A stretch of 64,000 nt of DNA, from positions 124,001 to 188,000 of the forward strand of contig DATGMF010000060.1 in assembly GCA_035293765.1 (NCBI GenBank), given 5' to 3'. Each line of letters starts with the position of its first letter. Within the stretch, counting starts at the first letter, position 1. The stretch comes from DASRHT01 sp035293765. Its GTDB lineage: Bacteria; Chloroflexota; Ktedonobacteria; Ktedonobacterales; Ktedonobacteraceae. This document shows positions 45,601 through 53,381 of the stretch, piece by piece. The notes under the pieces were generated by a model. The model was not told where the DNA came from. It worked only from the letters and a program-made list of their open reading frames with translations, and searched no databases. The position numbers and the translations under genes are program-made.

Positions 45601-48600
45601 TGCCCTTGCCGCACCTGCCGCTAACCCATCATGGCAAGCTGGATCGACAGGCGCTACCCATACCACAGGCGAAGACGACACGCCAGCAGATTCAGTTCCC
45701 GCGCAACCCGCAAGAGGAGGCTATGGCTGACATCTGGAAAGAGGTGCTTGGCTTGCAGATGCTGGATATACGCGAGAATTTTTTCGAGATCGGCGGGCAT
45801 TCGCTACTTGCTATGCAGGTGATTTCGCGTATTCGGGCCGTTTTCCAGCTCGAATTGCCCCTACGCAGCCTGTTTGAAGCTCCCACGGTCGAGGAACTGA
45901 CCAGCATGATTGTTCTCGCCCGCAATGGGGACCAGCAACCGCTTGAGCCGCCCATTACGCGTGCGCCTCGCAAGCTAGCAAGGCAACACACGGCTCCGAT
46001 CTCCTTCGCGCAGCAGCGGCTATGGATTCTGGACAGGATCGATCCCGGCAAAGCCACTTATAACATGCCATTAGCCTTACGCCTCTCCGGCCCACTAAAC
46101 GTAGCAGCGCTGGAACGCAGCCTGTGTGAAATAGTGACGCGTCATGCAGTGCTACGGACAACATTTCCCATTATGAATGATACGCCCATCCAATCTATCA
46201 TGCCAGCGCCAGTGACGATGATCTTGCCCTTTATTGATCTGAGGCATCTGCCCGCTGATGAGCGTTGGCAAGCATTACTAGCGGTGGTCGCTGAAGAAGC
46301 TGAAAAACCATTTAATCTGGTAACAGGCCCATTATTGCGCATCCATTTGCTGGTTTCAGTATCCTCAAGCGGATCGGATAGCCATCGGCTCCCACCGCTC
46401 CCCTTGAAGGGAAGTATAACATCAAACCCGAAGATGTCAAGTGGAAATGCACCAGGGGTAGACGAGACGGAGCATGTGCTCTTGCTCACCATGCATCACA
46501 TCGTCTCCGATGGCTGGTCAATGGACGTTCTCAATCGCGAACTGGCGATCCTTTATCTCGCTTTCTCCGCCGGGAAGCCCTCGCCATTACCTCCTCTCTC
46601 CATCCAGTACGCCGATTACGCGATCTGGCAGCGCCAATGGCTCCAGGGGGATGTTCTGGAACGCCAGTTAAATTACTGGAGAAAGCAACTGGCGGGAGCT
46701 CCGTCGCTCCTGGCTTTGCCGACGGATCAGCCCAGAAGCGCCATTCGCAGCTCTCGCGGCGCCAGCTATAGCTTTGTCATTTTGCCAGCGCAGGTCGCAG
46801 CACTACAAAAGCTGGGGCAACATGCAGGAGCTACCCTTTTTATGACCTTACTCGCGGCTTTTCAGGTCTTCCTCTGCCGCTATTGCAACCAGGACGATAT
46901 CGTCGTCGGCACTCCTATTGCCAATCGTACCCATAAAGAAGTCGAAGACCTGATCGGCTTCTTCGTCAATACGCTGGTGCTGCGTACCGATCTTTCCCGC
47001 AACCCTTCCTTCCTGGAGGTAATAGAGCGCGTGCGCCATGTGGTATTAGATGCAATCACCTACCAGGATATTCCTTTCGAGCAAATTGTTGAGGCGCTCC
47101 AACCAGAGCGCGACCTGGGGCGTTCTCCCCTGTTCCAGGTGATGTTCGTACTGCAAAATGCCTCTCAGGAACAGCTCGATATCTCGCCGCTGGTCGCTTC
47201 TCCACTGGAAGTTGAGCATAACATTGCCAAGTTTGACCTCACGCTGGCGCTGACGCAAAGCGATCATGGCCTGGAGGGTGCATTTGAGTACAACACCGAT
47301 CTTTTTGAGCACGATACTATTGCCCGCATGGCGGAACATTTCCAGATATTGCTTACAGCCATCGTCAATTCCCCTGCTCAAACTATACAAAGGTTGCCGC
47401 TTCTCCCACAAGAGCAATACCGGCAAATAGTGATTGATTGGAACGCAACCGGGAGAAATTATGCGCAGGAACAACTGATCTATGCACTGGTTGAAGAACA
47501 GGCCGCGCTCCATCCAGCAGTTCCGGCGATCTCCGCTCGCGGCAAGGAGATGAGCTATGGCGAGCTTAACAGGAGAGCCAATCAACTGGCCCATCACTTG
47601 CAAACGCAAGGAGTCAGGCCAGGGTGCTATGTGGGGATCTATCTGCCGCGCACCCTGGAGATGATCGTTGCGCTGCTCGCCACGCTTAAAGCCGGTGCAG
47701 CATATCTACCGCTCGATGCGTCCACGCCGCCAGCGCGCGTTGCTTTTATGCTAGGAGAGACGCAGACCGCACTGCTTATCACGCAGAAAACGATGGCGGC
47801 ACGGCTCACAACATGTGAGACTCCTTTGCTCTGCCTGGATAAAGAGGAGGAACGGCTGAAAACGCAGCCAGTTGAGAACCTTGCAGTAAGGATCACGCCT
47901 GAGTATCCGGCCTATATCATTTATACCTCCGGCTCAACGGGAAATCCTAAAGGGGTTATTATCAACCACAAAGCTCTTTTGAATATGGTTTCCTGGTACC
48001 AGGAGACCTTCAGGGTGACTGAACAGGACAAAACAACGCACCTTGCAAATTTGGGATTTGATGCAGCGGTATTCGAAATCTGGCCCTACCTGAGCAGAGG
48101 AGCGCTGCTCTACCTGGTGGAGGAGGAAGTACGCCTTTCTCCCACGGCCCTGGTTCCCTGGCTCGTTAAACGTGGCATCACTATCAGCTTCCTGCCAACC
48201 TCACTGGTGGAAATGGTGGTGAATCGTCCGTGGCCCGCTCAAACAGCCTTGCGTTTCTTGCTGACGGGAGGAGATCAACTGCATCGCGCGCCTGCGAAAG
48301 ACCTGCCATTTACACTGATCAATATGTATGGCCCGACAGAAAATACCGTGGTCACTACTTGGGCTCCGATTGCGGCAGAGCAAGAGGAACTGCCAGTTTC
48401 AGGAGAGAAGCGCCTGCCGGTCATCGGACGAGCCATTGCCAATGCGCAGCTCTACGTTTTGAACCGGGCAGGAGAACCCCAGCCCCTCGGGGTGCCAGGA
48501 GAGCTGTATATTGGCGGGCAGAGCCTATCTCAGGGATATTTGCATCGTCCCGATCTTACAGCAACATGCTTTGTACCAGATCCGTTTGGCCCACAGCCAG

Positions 48601-50039
48601 GAGCGCGCCTGTACAGGACAGGAGACATCGTGCGGTATCTGGCGGATGGCAATCTTGAATTTCTAGGGCGACGCGATCATCAGGTCAAGATCCGGGGCTT
48701 CCGCATTGAGCTAGGAGAGATTGAAACAGCATTGATGAGTTATGCGGGCGTGCGCGAGGCTGTTGTTGTGGTCAGTGAAAGCCTGCCCGGAGAGAAACGG
48801 CTCGCGGCTTACGTGGTCCCACAGGAAAAAGTATCTTTGTCAAAGGAGGGACTGCAACGATCTTTGAAAGAACGCCTGCCTGACTATATGGTCCCCGTGT
48901 CCATCGCTTTTATCGAGGAACTGCCTCTGACCCCTCACGGGAAAATCGACCGGCAGGCGCTGGCGCTACGCCGTCCCATCACAACGACGACCCAGGAGAA
49001 GCATATCGCGGCTCGCGATGCTATCGAACTACAGCTAGTCCACCTCTGGGAGAGGCTTTTAGGAGTCAGTCCTATTGGAGTGACGGATAACTTTTTCCAG
49101 CTAGGCGGCCATTCTCTTACAGGAGTGCGTTTGATGTCACAGATTCAGCGTCTCTTTGGCGTCGATCTGCCGCTCTCAACGCTTTTCGAGGGAGCGACCA
49201 TCGCATCTCTGGCCGCGGTATTACGTCAACAGGAAGCAGCTATTACGCAGACGCCGCTCGTCGAGATACAGCCGGAGGGGAGCAACCCCCCGTTCTTCTG
49301 CGTTCACCCTTCCGGCGGCGAAGTGCTCTGTTACATGAACCTGGCGCGTCACCTGGGCGCCGATCAACCGGTGTACGGTCTGCGGGCCTTAGACCCGGAT
49401 GCTCACACCTCTCTCGAAGAGATGGCGAGGGCATACATAGAAGCGTTGCGTACAGTCCAGCAGCATGGGCCATACTTTCTGGGAGGCTGGTCAATGGGGG
49501 GCGTCATCGCCTTTGAGATGGCCCGGCAATTAGAGGAACGAGGCGAGCACATTGCTTTTCTGGGCCTCTTTGATAGCCATCTCCCTCCTCATCAAATTGA
49601 TGATGAACACACGCTGCTGACGAAATTTGTGAGCGATCTGGCTGGAATGTCCGACGTAGCGTTTTCGTTTGGAGAAGACGAGCCATCTGCCGCTGATAGC
49701 GAAGCGCAATTGCAACATTTCCTGCTGGATGCTCAGCGCGCAAATATTTTGCCGCCGGGAGTAGATGCAAGTTATATTAAACGCCAGTTTCTCATTTTCA
49801 AGCAGAACCTCAAGGCTCTTTGTGCCTATCAGCCCCGACCATATGGCGGTCATATAACCCTGTATCAGGCCAGCGCATTCACCGATGGGAAGCCTGTGGA
49901 GATCACGTATGGCTGGCACCAATTTGCTAAACAGGTACATAACCACGCAGTACCAGGCAATCATTATACGATGATGCGCGATCCGCAGGTCGAGATACTG
50001 GCAAGGCAGGTACGTGCCAGCATCAAGGGTGAGAAGTAA
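42630..50039 (+). CDS. NRPS3: C-A-T-C-A-T-TE, terminating synthetase
   Basis: A 2469-residue synthetase starting at a GTG after GGGAAGG. C1 has HHIAADA near 179 (Gly to Ala at the last motif position). A1 (SGSTG near 662) has approximate pocket D-A-W-V-F-G-L-V-Q-K, not assigned. T1 has GGHSL near 1056. C2 has HHIVSDG near 1289, preceded by a roughly 35-residue insertion (about 1242-1276) encoded by a dispersed repeat. A2 (near 1762) has approximate pocket D-A-F-S-L-G-M-V-V-K, probably hydrophobic. T2 has GGHSL near 2160. The C-terminal thioesterase (about 2205-2460) has GWSMGG and should release the product by hydrolysis or cyclisation. It diverges from FAAL2 and is followed after 2 bp by a kinase-like gene. 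Confidence 0.93.
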   Translation: MSDTMRRTLDLSTRRKELLEKLKQQQGIIPAASVPLLKPVPREARQLFPLSFAQQRLWLLDQLEPGTPIYNIPLALRLSGNINVEALKYALCAVIRRHEALRTAIVAVEGVPLQKIMPADALLIPLTDLRAMDQKKRQQEALRLVAEEAVQPFDLSQGPLIRAALFQLAADEYILTITMHHIAADAWSVEVLYQEIIAHYSAFEQGRPSPLPPLPVQYIDYALWQRQWLQGEMLERQLGYWKEQLANLPTLLQLPTDRPRPTIQTFHGASVSFSLSSLLTARLKALSQREGVTLFMMLLAAFQVWLYRHTAQEDITVGTPVANRLQADLEPLIGFFINTLVLRTDLSGNPSFRDVLRRVRDVTLNGFNCREVPFELIVETLQPERNLSYSPLFQVLFTLQNVSASSTQIPSIPAPDFICEPLEGENTVAKFDLTLAMSEEEMEGESILKGEFEYNSDLFDAATIDRFTRRFIALLEAIVEQPDLRMRELTCLPPAEREQLLITWNATQRPYGQVQCIHQLFAEQATLTPDAIALVFEDEQISYDVLNHRANQLANYLVKRGVAPEVRVGICIERSIDMVIGLLGILKAGGAYVPLDPAYPTERITFTLQDAGISLLLTHQSLLPRLPQIAVESICLDSLWQELTLESATDPDSAVRAENLAYVIYTSGSTGKPKGVMIPHRALYNHMRWMQADLPLTGSDRVLQKTPFSFDASIWEFYAPLLAGAQLVIARQGGHQDSDYLIAACIEYGITILQLVPSVLRLLLEQGAGMSRCHSLRSVFCGGEELTADLQRAFHAQLDGDLYNLYGPSETTVQVAYWHCRANDGLRVPIGRPIANTYIYLLDAHQQVVPVGVAGEIYIGGENLGRGYLDQAALTAERFVPDPYSSKPGARLYRTGDLGRVQADGSLEYLGRIDHQVKIRGHRIETGEIESVLIQHPVVQDAVVIVHEDRPGNKYLVAYIVTNQDGAALSQELRQFLRARLPDYMLPAVYMPLPHLPLTHHGKLDRQALPIPQAKTTRQQIQFPRNPQEEAMADIWKEVLGLQMLDIRENFFEIGGHSLLAMQVISRIRAVFQLELPLRSLFEAPTVEELTSMIVLARNGDQQPLEPPITRAPRKLARQHTAPISFAQQRLWILDRIDPGKATYNMPLALRLSGPLNVAALERSLCEIVTRHAVLRTTFPIMNDTPIQSIMPAPVTMILPFIDLRHLPADERWQALLAVVAEEAEKPFNLVTGPLLRIHLLVSVSSSGSDSHRLPPLPLKGSITSNPKMSSGNAPGVDETEHVLLLTMHHIVSDGWSMDVLNRELAILYLAFSAGKPSPLPPLSIQYADYAIWQRQWLQGDVLERQLNYWRKQLAGAPSLLALPTDQPRSAIRSSRGASYSFVILPAQVAALQKLGQHAGATLFMTLLAAFQVFLCRYCNQDDIVVGTPIANRTHKEVEDLIGFFVNTLVLRTDLSRNPSFLEVIERVRHVVLDAITYQDIPFEQIVEALQPERDLGRSPLFQVMFVLQNASQEQLDISPLVASPLEVEHNIAKFDLTLALTQSDHGLEGAFEYNTDLFEHDTIARMAEHFQILLTAIVNSPAQTIQRLPLLPQEQYRQIVIDWNATGRNYAQEQLIYALVEEQAALHPAVPAISARGKEMSYGELNRRANQLAHHLQTQGVRPGCYVGIYLPRTLEMIVALLATLKAGAAYLPLDASTPPARVAFMLGETQTALLITQKTMAARLTTCETPLLCLDKEEERLKTQPVENLAVRITPEYPAYIIYTSGSTGNPKGVIINHKALLNMVSWYQETFRVTEQDKTTHLANLGFDAAVFEIWPYLSRGALLYLVEEEVRLSPTALVPWLVKRGITISFLPTSLVEMVVNRPWPAQTALRFLLTGGDQLHRAPAKDLPFTLINMYGPTENTVVTTWAPIAAEQEELPVSGEKRLPVIGRAIANAQLYVLNRAGEPQPLGVPGELYIGGQSLSQGYLHRPDLTATCFVPDPFGPQPGARLYRTGDIVRYLADGNLEFLGRRDHQVKIRGFRIELGEIETALMSYAGVREAVVVVSESLPGEKRLAAYVVPQEKVSLSKEGLQRSLKERLPDYMVPVSIAFIEELPLTPHGKIDRQALALRRPITTTTQEKHIAARDAIELQLVHLWERLLGVSPIGVTDNFFQLGGHSLTGVRLMSQIQRLFGVDLPLSTLFEGATIASLAAVLRQQEAAITQTPLVEIQPEGSNPPFFCVHPSGGEVLCYMNLARHLGADQPVYGLRALDPDAHTSLEEMARAYIEALRTVQQHGPYFLGGWSMGGVIAFEMARQLEERGEHIAFLGLFDSHLPPHQIDDEHTLLTKFVSDLAGMSDVAFSFGEDEPSAADSEAQLQHFLLDAQRANILPPGVDASYIKRQFLIFKQNLKALCAYQPRPYGGHITLYQASAFTDGKPVEITYGWHQFAKQVHNHAVPGNHYTMMRDPQVEILARQVRASIKGEK
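46354..46458. repeat. Dispersed repeat inserted in frame in the NRPS3 C2 domain (family 2)
   Basis: About 105 bp (35 codons) beginning TTTCAGTATCCTCAAGCGG and ending near AATGCACCAGGGG. It closely matches 59898-60000 between the ketopantoate reductase-like gene and purB. It encodes a Ser/Gly/Pro-rich loop starting VSVSSSGSD just upstream of HHIVSDG. Exact ends are uncertain because no clear terminal inverted repeats were seen. Confidence 0.75.
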
Positions 50040-50041
50040 GT

Positions 50042-51076
50042 ATGCAAGAAGAGATGTTGCACTTTCTCTCTCTCTATGCCTCGACATTTCCGCAGAGAAA
50101 GCATATTCGTATTGTTGCCTGCACGAACGTCAGCACAGGCTGGGAGGGGGAGCTGCTCAGCATCGAGTTGGAGTACGAAGAAGGAGGGGAGAGAGGCAAT
50201 GCAGCAGTTATTTTAAAGCTGTACTATGGACAAAGCGGTATAGACAAGGCAGAGAGAGAATTTCATAGTTTACAGCTATTGGCTCAGGCGCATTATCCAG
50301 TGCCCCGCGTCCTGTTCTCGGCCTTGAACGACTCTCCCTTTGGTCGGGCAGCTGTGGCGATGGAAAAAATCCAGGGCGACACAGCCGCCCATATCTTCGA
50401 TAACGCTCCTCAAGAACGTCAACAGGTCTTGATCACGCAATGCTGTCAATTGTACGTAGACCTCCATACACTGGATTGGCAGCCGCTTGTTCCTGATCCA
50501 GCAATATATCAAACAAAGGATGTCATTTCTTCCCGGCTCGCACAGATAGTAACCTCCAGTGAGCAGCAGCTCCCAGGAGTCTTTGAGCCGGTCATACAAT
50601 GGTTACAAAATAGATCTCCAGAGATATCACGGCGACGGTTGTCTATCTTCCACGGAGACTTTCACCTCAACAACCTTATCGTCAGGGATGATGGCGCATT
50701 ATTTGTGATTGATTGGACGGGCACCGATCTGTCAGATTATCGTTTTGATCTAGGATGGACCCTGCTACTGCTACGCACACAGAATTCAGAGGAACTGGCG
50801 GAAAGAGTGCTAAAAGAGTATGAACGCCTCGCCGGTCACAGTATTGAGCAGTTAGAGTTTTTCGAGGTGCTGGCCTGTTTGAAAAGGCTCTTTGAGATTA
50901 CGCTCTCTTTAAAAAGCGGAACGGCGCTGCTAGGTATCAAACCAGAGGCGGTAAAAGAGATCAAACAGCAGATCCATCATATCCAGGCGGTCTATGCCCA
51001 ACTCCAGCAGCGAACCGCCTGTTCTTTACCTGAAATAGAGAAGCTTGTTCTGGCCTCCGGGGAGCAAACCGACTGA
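50042..51076 (+). CDS. Aminoglycoside phosphotransferase (APH)-family kinase
   Basis: A 344-residue protein of the APH/choline kinase fold. It has the catalytic loop FHGDFHLNN and the metal-binding IDWTGTD. Its ATG is 2 bp after the NRPS3 stop, so translation is probably coupled. Family members phosphorylate hydroxyl or amino groups of antibiotics and small metabolites. Given its position, phosphorylation of the product or an intermediate, as self-protection or as a tailoring step, is a fair inference. It is the last gene of that transcript; a convergent LuxR gene follows after 58 bp. Confidence 0.82.
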   Translation: MQEEMLHFLSLYASTFPQRKHIRIVACTNVSTGWEGELLSIELEYEEGGERGNAAVILKLYYGQSGIDKAEREFHSLQLLAQAHYPVPRVLFSALNDSPFGRAAVAMEKIQGDTAAHIFDNAPQERQQVLITQCCQLYVDLHTLDWQPLVPDPAIYQTKDVISSRLAQIVTSSEQQLPGVFEPVIQWLQNRSPEISRRRLSIFHGDFHLNNLIVRDDGALFVIDWTGTDLSDYRFDLGWTLLLLRTQNSEELAERVLKEYERLAGHSIEQLEFFEVLACLKRLFEITLSLKSGTALLGIKPEAVKEIKQQIHHIQAVYAQLQQRTACSLPEIEKLVLASGEQTD

Positions 51077-51134
51077 TGCGACCAGGCCAGCATCAAATCC
51101 CCCAAATTCACATTTTCTTCCTTCTTTGTTCAAA

Positions 51135-51827
51135 CTACAACATCGGCAGAAGATTATGCGCCTGAGCATATCTCACCGCCTGAGTACGGCTATGAACGTT
51201 GAGCTTATTGTAGATGTTATTGATATGCCGTTTTACCGTTCCCACAGTTACCACGAGAGCATCAGCGATCTCCTGATTTGACATGCCACCAGCTATATAG
51301 CCCAGCACCTCCAGTTCACGCTTGCTCAAAGGTTCGGGCACGATGAAAAGATCAGCATCGGAGGAGGCTTTAAAGGGAAGACCTGTTTCAACGGTTTTAG
51401 CAAGAACGGAGCGAGTAAGGTTATAAAATGTTTCTCGACAGCGGGCCGTGAGATCCTGATGCATCATCAGGTAGGTGCGCACGCTGGCAATCTCCGCCTG
51501 GATGCTCTCTTTTTCACTGGAGGTCCAGGATTGCAGGCTACGCTCGACCACCTGTAGCTGCTGCCTTGCCTGCTCATACTGCTGTACAAAAAGTAGCACA
51601 TGGATGTAGATAAGGCCGAAGCGCGGATGAGAATCAAGGATCTCTCTCGGTAAACATTCAAGCCACTGAATCAACTGCATCCCGTTGTCGGGGAGAAACG
51701 TCACCTCTGGATAGAGATTGTCTCTGATAGCACAGGAGAGCCGATCAAGGAGGGAGCCCTCGAGCTGACCTGACTGTTTGGCGACGAGTTGCTGAGAGAA
51801 GCTCTGATTGGGATAAGAATTCATCAT
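51135..51827 (-). CDS. LuxR-type regulator, shortened MalT-like
   Basis: A 230-residue protein. The C-terminal 65 residues form a LuxR/FixJ helix-turn-helix (LSKRELEVLGYIAGG, then GTVKRHINNIYNKL). The N-terminal part (WLECLPREILDSHPRFGLIY and following) looks like the first repeats of a MalT-type TPR domain. The NACHT-like ATPase of full MalT proteins (about 900 residues) is absent. It is therefore a condensed MalT derivative that should bind DNA but lacks the ATP switch. GGAAG precedes the start; a second ATG follows directly. It is 79 bp downstream of a second LuxR gene on the same strand. Confidence 0.82.
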   Translation of the reverse strand: MMNSYPNQSFSQQLVAKQSGQLEGSLLDRLSCAIRDNLYPEVTFLPDNGMQLIQWLECLPREILDSHPRFGLIYIHVLLFVQQYEQARQQLQVVERSLQSWTSSEKESIQAEIASVRTYLMMHQDLTARCRETFYNLTRSVLAKTVETGLPFKASSDADLFIVPEPLSKRELEVLGYIAGGMSNQEIADALVVTVGTVKRHINNIYNKLNVHSRTQAVRYAQAHNLLPML

Positions 51828-51905
51828 ACGACACTTCCATATCTACTTGCTATAATCAACAATGTCTTTCTCGCCGGAGGTACATGATACGCTGTCTGGC
51901 GTTCG

Positions 51906-52595
51906 TTACTGTATGCCGGGATGGAGAGCCGGGGAGCAACGGGACGAATTTTTCTCGCCCTGCTGCAAGGGTTGTTTTGGTCGGTAGAACCAACCACGTT
52001 GATGAATGAGGCAGACGGCCTCCTGGCGATTGGAAACCTCCAACTTCTGAAAGATGTGATAGATATGCGTTTTCATCGTGCTGGTGCTGATGTGCAGGCG
52101 AGAACTCATTTCTTTATAGGTAACATCCTGCAAAAGGAGCTCTAGCACCTCCTGCTCGCGCGGTGAAAAAGCCGCCAGACCGACCCAGTTTTGTTTAGCA
52201 GCCTCTAAAAGACGCAGCAAGCAGGTGGAAAGCGCCTCCTGATCAGTGCTCAAACGATAGAGCGCAGTAATGGCTTCTTCGATCTCCTGGCGATATTCTT
52301 CCGTACGAACCCCCATTTGCTCAAATGGCAGTTCAAAAGCCCTGGCTATGCGGGGAGCAATCAGCAAAAAACGATCTTGCATCCCAGATGCCATATCTTC
52401 TCTATCCAGCAAATCTAGCCGCATTGCGCGAGGATGCTGCTGCTGCCAATGGAGGCATTGAGGAAGATAACGCGTATACCACAGGCGAAGCGTCTGAAGG
52501 GGGATAGTAAAAGTGATCAACAATCCCCATAGCAGCGTAGTAATCCACAACAAGGGCTGCTGTATGAGCGCAACACTCATTTTGAGCAAGAACAT
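51906..52595 (-). CDS. Membrane-anchored LuxR-type regulator
   Basis: A 229-residue protein with an N-terminal hydrophobic stretch (PLLWITTLLWGLLITF) likely to span or anchor in the membrane, a middle region without a recognised domain, and a C-terminal LuxR helix-turn-helix (FSPREQEVLELLLQD, then STSTMKTHIYHIFQKL). AAGGAAAGGGAG precedes the ATG at 52595. An upstream ATG at 52643 overlaps the stop of the Os1348 gene as ATGA and is a possible alternative that would add 16 polar residues. It lies between the two small-peptide genes and the other LuxR gene, which suggests one regulatory operon. Confidence 0.78.
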   Translation of the reverse strand: MFLLKMSVALIQQPLLWITTLLWGLLITFTIPLQTLRLWYTRYLPQCLHWQQQHPRAMRLDLLDREDMASGMQDRFLLIAPRIARAFELPFEQMGVRTEEYRQEIEEAITALYRLSTDQEALSTCLLRLLEAAKQNWVGLAAFSPREQEVLELLLQDVTYKEMSSRLHISTSTMKTHIYHIFQKLEVSNRQEAVCLIHQRGWFYRPKQPLQQGEKNSSRCSPALHPGIQ

Positions 52596-52639
52596 GTGCT
52601 CTTCTCCCTTTCCTTGTGCCCGGTTAGTGCAATCTTTTC

Positions 52640-52843
52640 TCATCGACTGAACGCTTCCACCAATATCTGACTCAGCTCGGCAACATCGCGAGCCTTTACA
52701 TCCCGCAGAAAATCCTGTTCTTCCTGGGTGAGATCAAAGCCAAACTCCAATGCTGTATGGAGCGGGTCGGCCAGTAATCTATGGGCAAACTTTTCATCGA
52801 CCATAGCCAAGCCCAACATCTGGTTAACTGTTTGCCAGGACAT
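52640..52843 (-). CDS. Os1348/Nif11-like small peptide (copy 2)
   Basis: A 67-residue protein starting MSWQTVNQMLGLA, with FAHRLLADP, then ALEFGFDLTQEE and an acidic/Arg end. The block order matches copy 1 at 2715-2933. The start at 52843 is chosen to match copy 1 (MSW...); an in-frame GTG 15 bp upstream is possible. It lacks cysteine, so cross-linked or lanthionine-type maturation is not supported. It overlaps or nearly abuts the membrane LuxR gene downstream. Its role is unknown; a signalling or leader role is only a guess. Confidence 0.65.
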   Translation of the reverse strand: MSWQTVNQMLGLAMVDEKFAHRLLADPLHTALEFGFDLTQEEQDFLRDVKARDVAELSQILVEAFSR

Positions 52844-52992
52844 AAGACTCTTTCTCACCTCGTTCCCATAATACTTTGAACAGGCTCTACGCGATGAGCA
52901 ACAACAGTTCCATTGCTGGGTGTGGCATGAACAAATGCTTTTTTCCTCTATCGCTTATAGATGCATCAGAAATAGCTGACTCTACTGCGACA

Positions 52993-53184
52993 TTAGCCAT
53001 TCCAGGGATCGCTCCTGAAGCCGAAAGCTTGCGTCTGCAAGTGCCAAAAAGCATGGAGTTCATTGTGCATGATTGCCCATACAACTCCCAATATGAGCGC
53101 TCCATAGAGGATAACTCTCAAGCTCACCTGACGGCAGAAAATGCTAACAACGACGAAATACCAGGAATGCAAAAAGTGTTTCAT
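52993..53184 (-). CDS. Small single-span membrane peptide
   Basis: A 63-residue product starting MKHFLHSWYFVVVSIF, with a second, longer hydrophobic run LRVILYGALILGVVWAIM. The ATG at 53184 has an excellent AGAGGAGAGA site 4-6 bp upstream, which is why this frame is preferred over a 109-codon frame on the other strand. No family was recognised. It lies 149 bp upstream of Os1348 copy 2 on the same strand and may be the first gene of that regulatory operon. Confidence 0.5.
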   Translation of the reverse strand: MKHFLHSWYFVVVSIFCRQVSLRVILYGALILGVVWAIMHNELHAFWHLQTQAFGFRSDPWNG

Positions 53185-53241
53185 GTTTATCTCTCCTCTG
53201 TCTAACTTGCTTGCCTATTTGCTTATAGCTTACCGACCCGC

Positions 53242-53294
53242 TGTCGGAAATATGTCGGTAGAGGCAAAGAGCAAAAGTCAGCAACGAGTCAGCA
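53242..53294. promoter_or_regulatory. Candidate SARP-type boxes: direct repeats with 11-bp period
   Basis: TGTCGG occurs at 53242 and 53253, and AGTCAGCA at 53276 and 53287. Both pairs are spaced exactly 11 bp start to start, the period typical of heptameric SARP/OmpR-like binding sites. They lie in the divergent region upstream of a SARP-domain gene, so autoregulation or control of the small-peptide operon is possible. Confidence 0.4.
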
Positions 53295-53352
53295 CTGTTG
53301 GAGTGATTAAAAAATCGGTATTTGCCTGTGAAAATCTATTTGGTTGGTTCTA

Positions 53353-53381
53353 TTGATATTGGCATAGAAAATGTTTAAAAT
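53353..53381 (+). promoter_or_regulatory. Candidate sigma-70-like promoter for the MalT-SARP gene
   Basis: TTGATA and TAAAAT separated by 17 bp, rightward, about 400 bp before the MalT-SARP start. The match is good, but the leader would be unusually long. Confidence 0.4.

Noticed and set aside
52876..53205. A 109-codon plus-strand frame opposite the small membrane peptide
   Set aside because: It begins at a TTG without a ribosome site and has no domain; the minus-strand frame has a strong site and a membrane segment.
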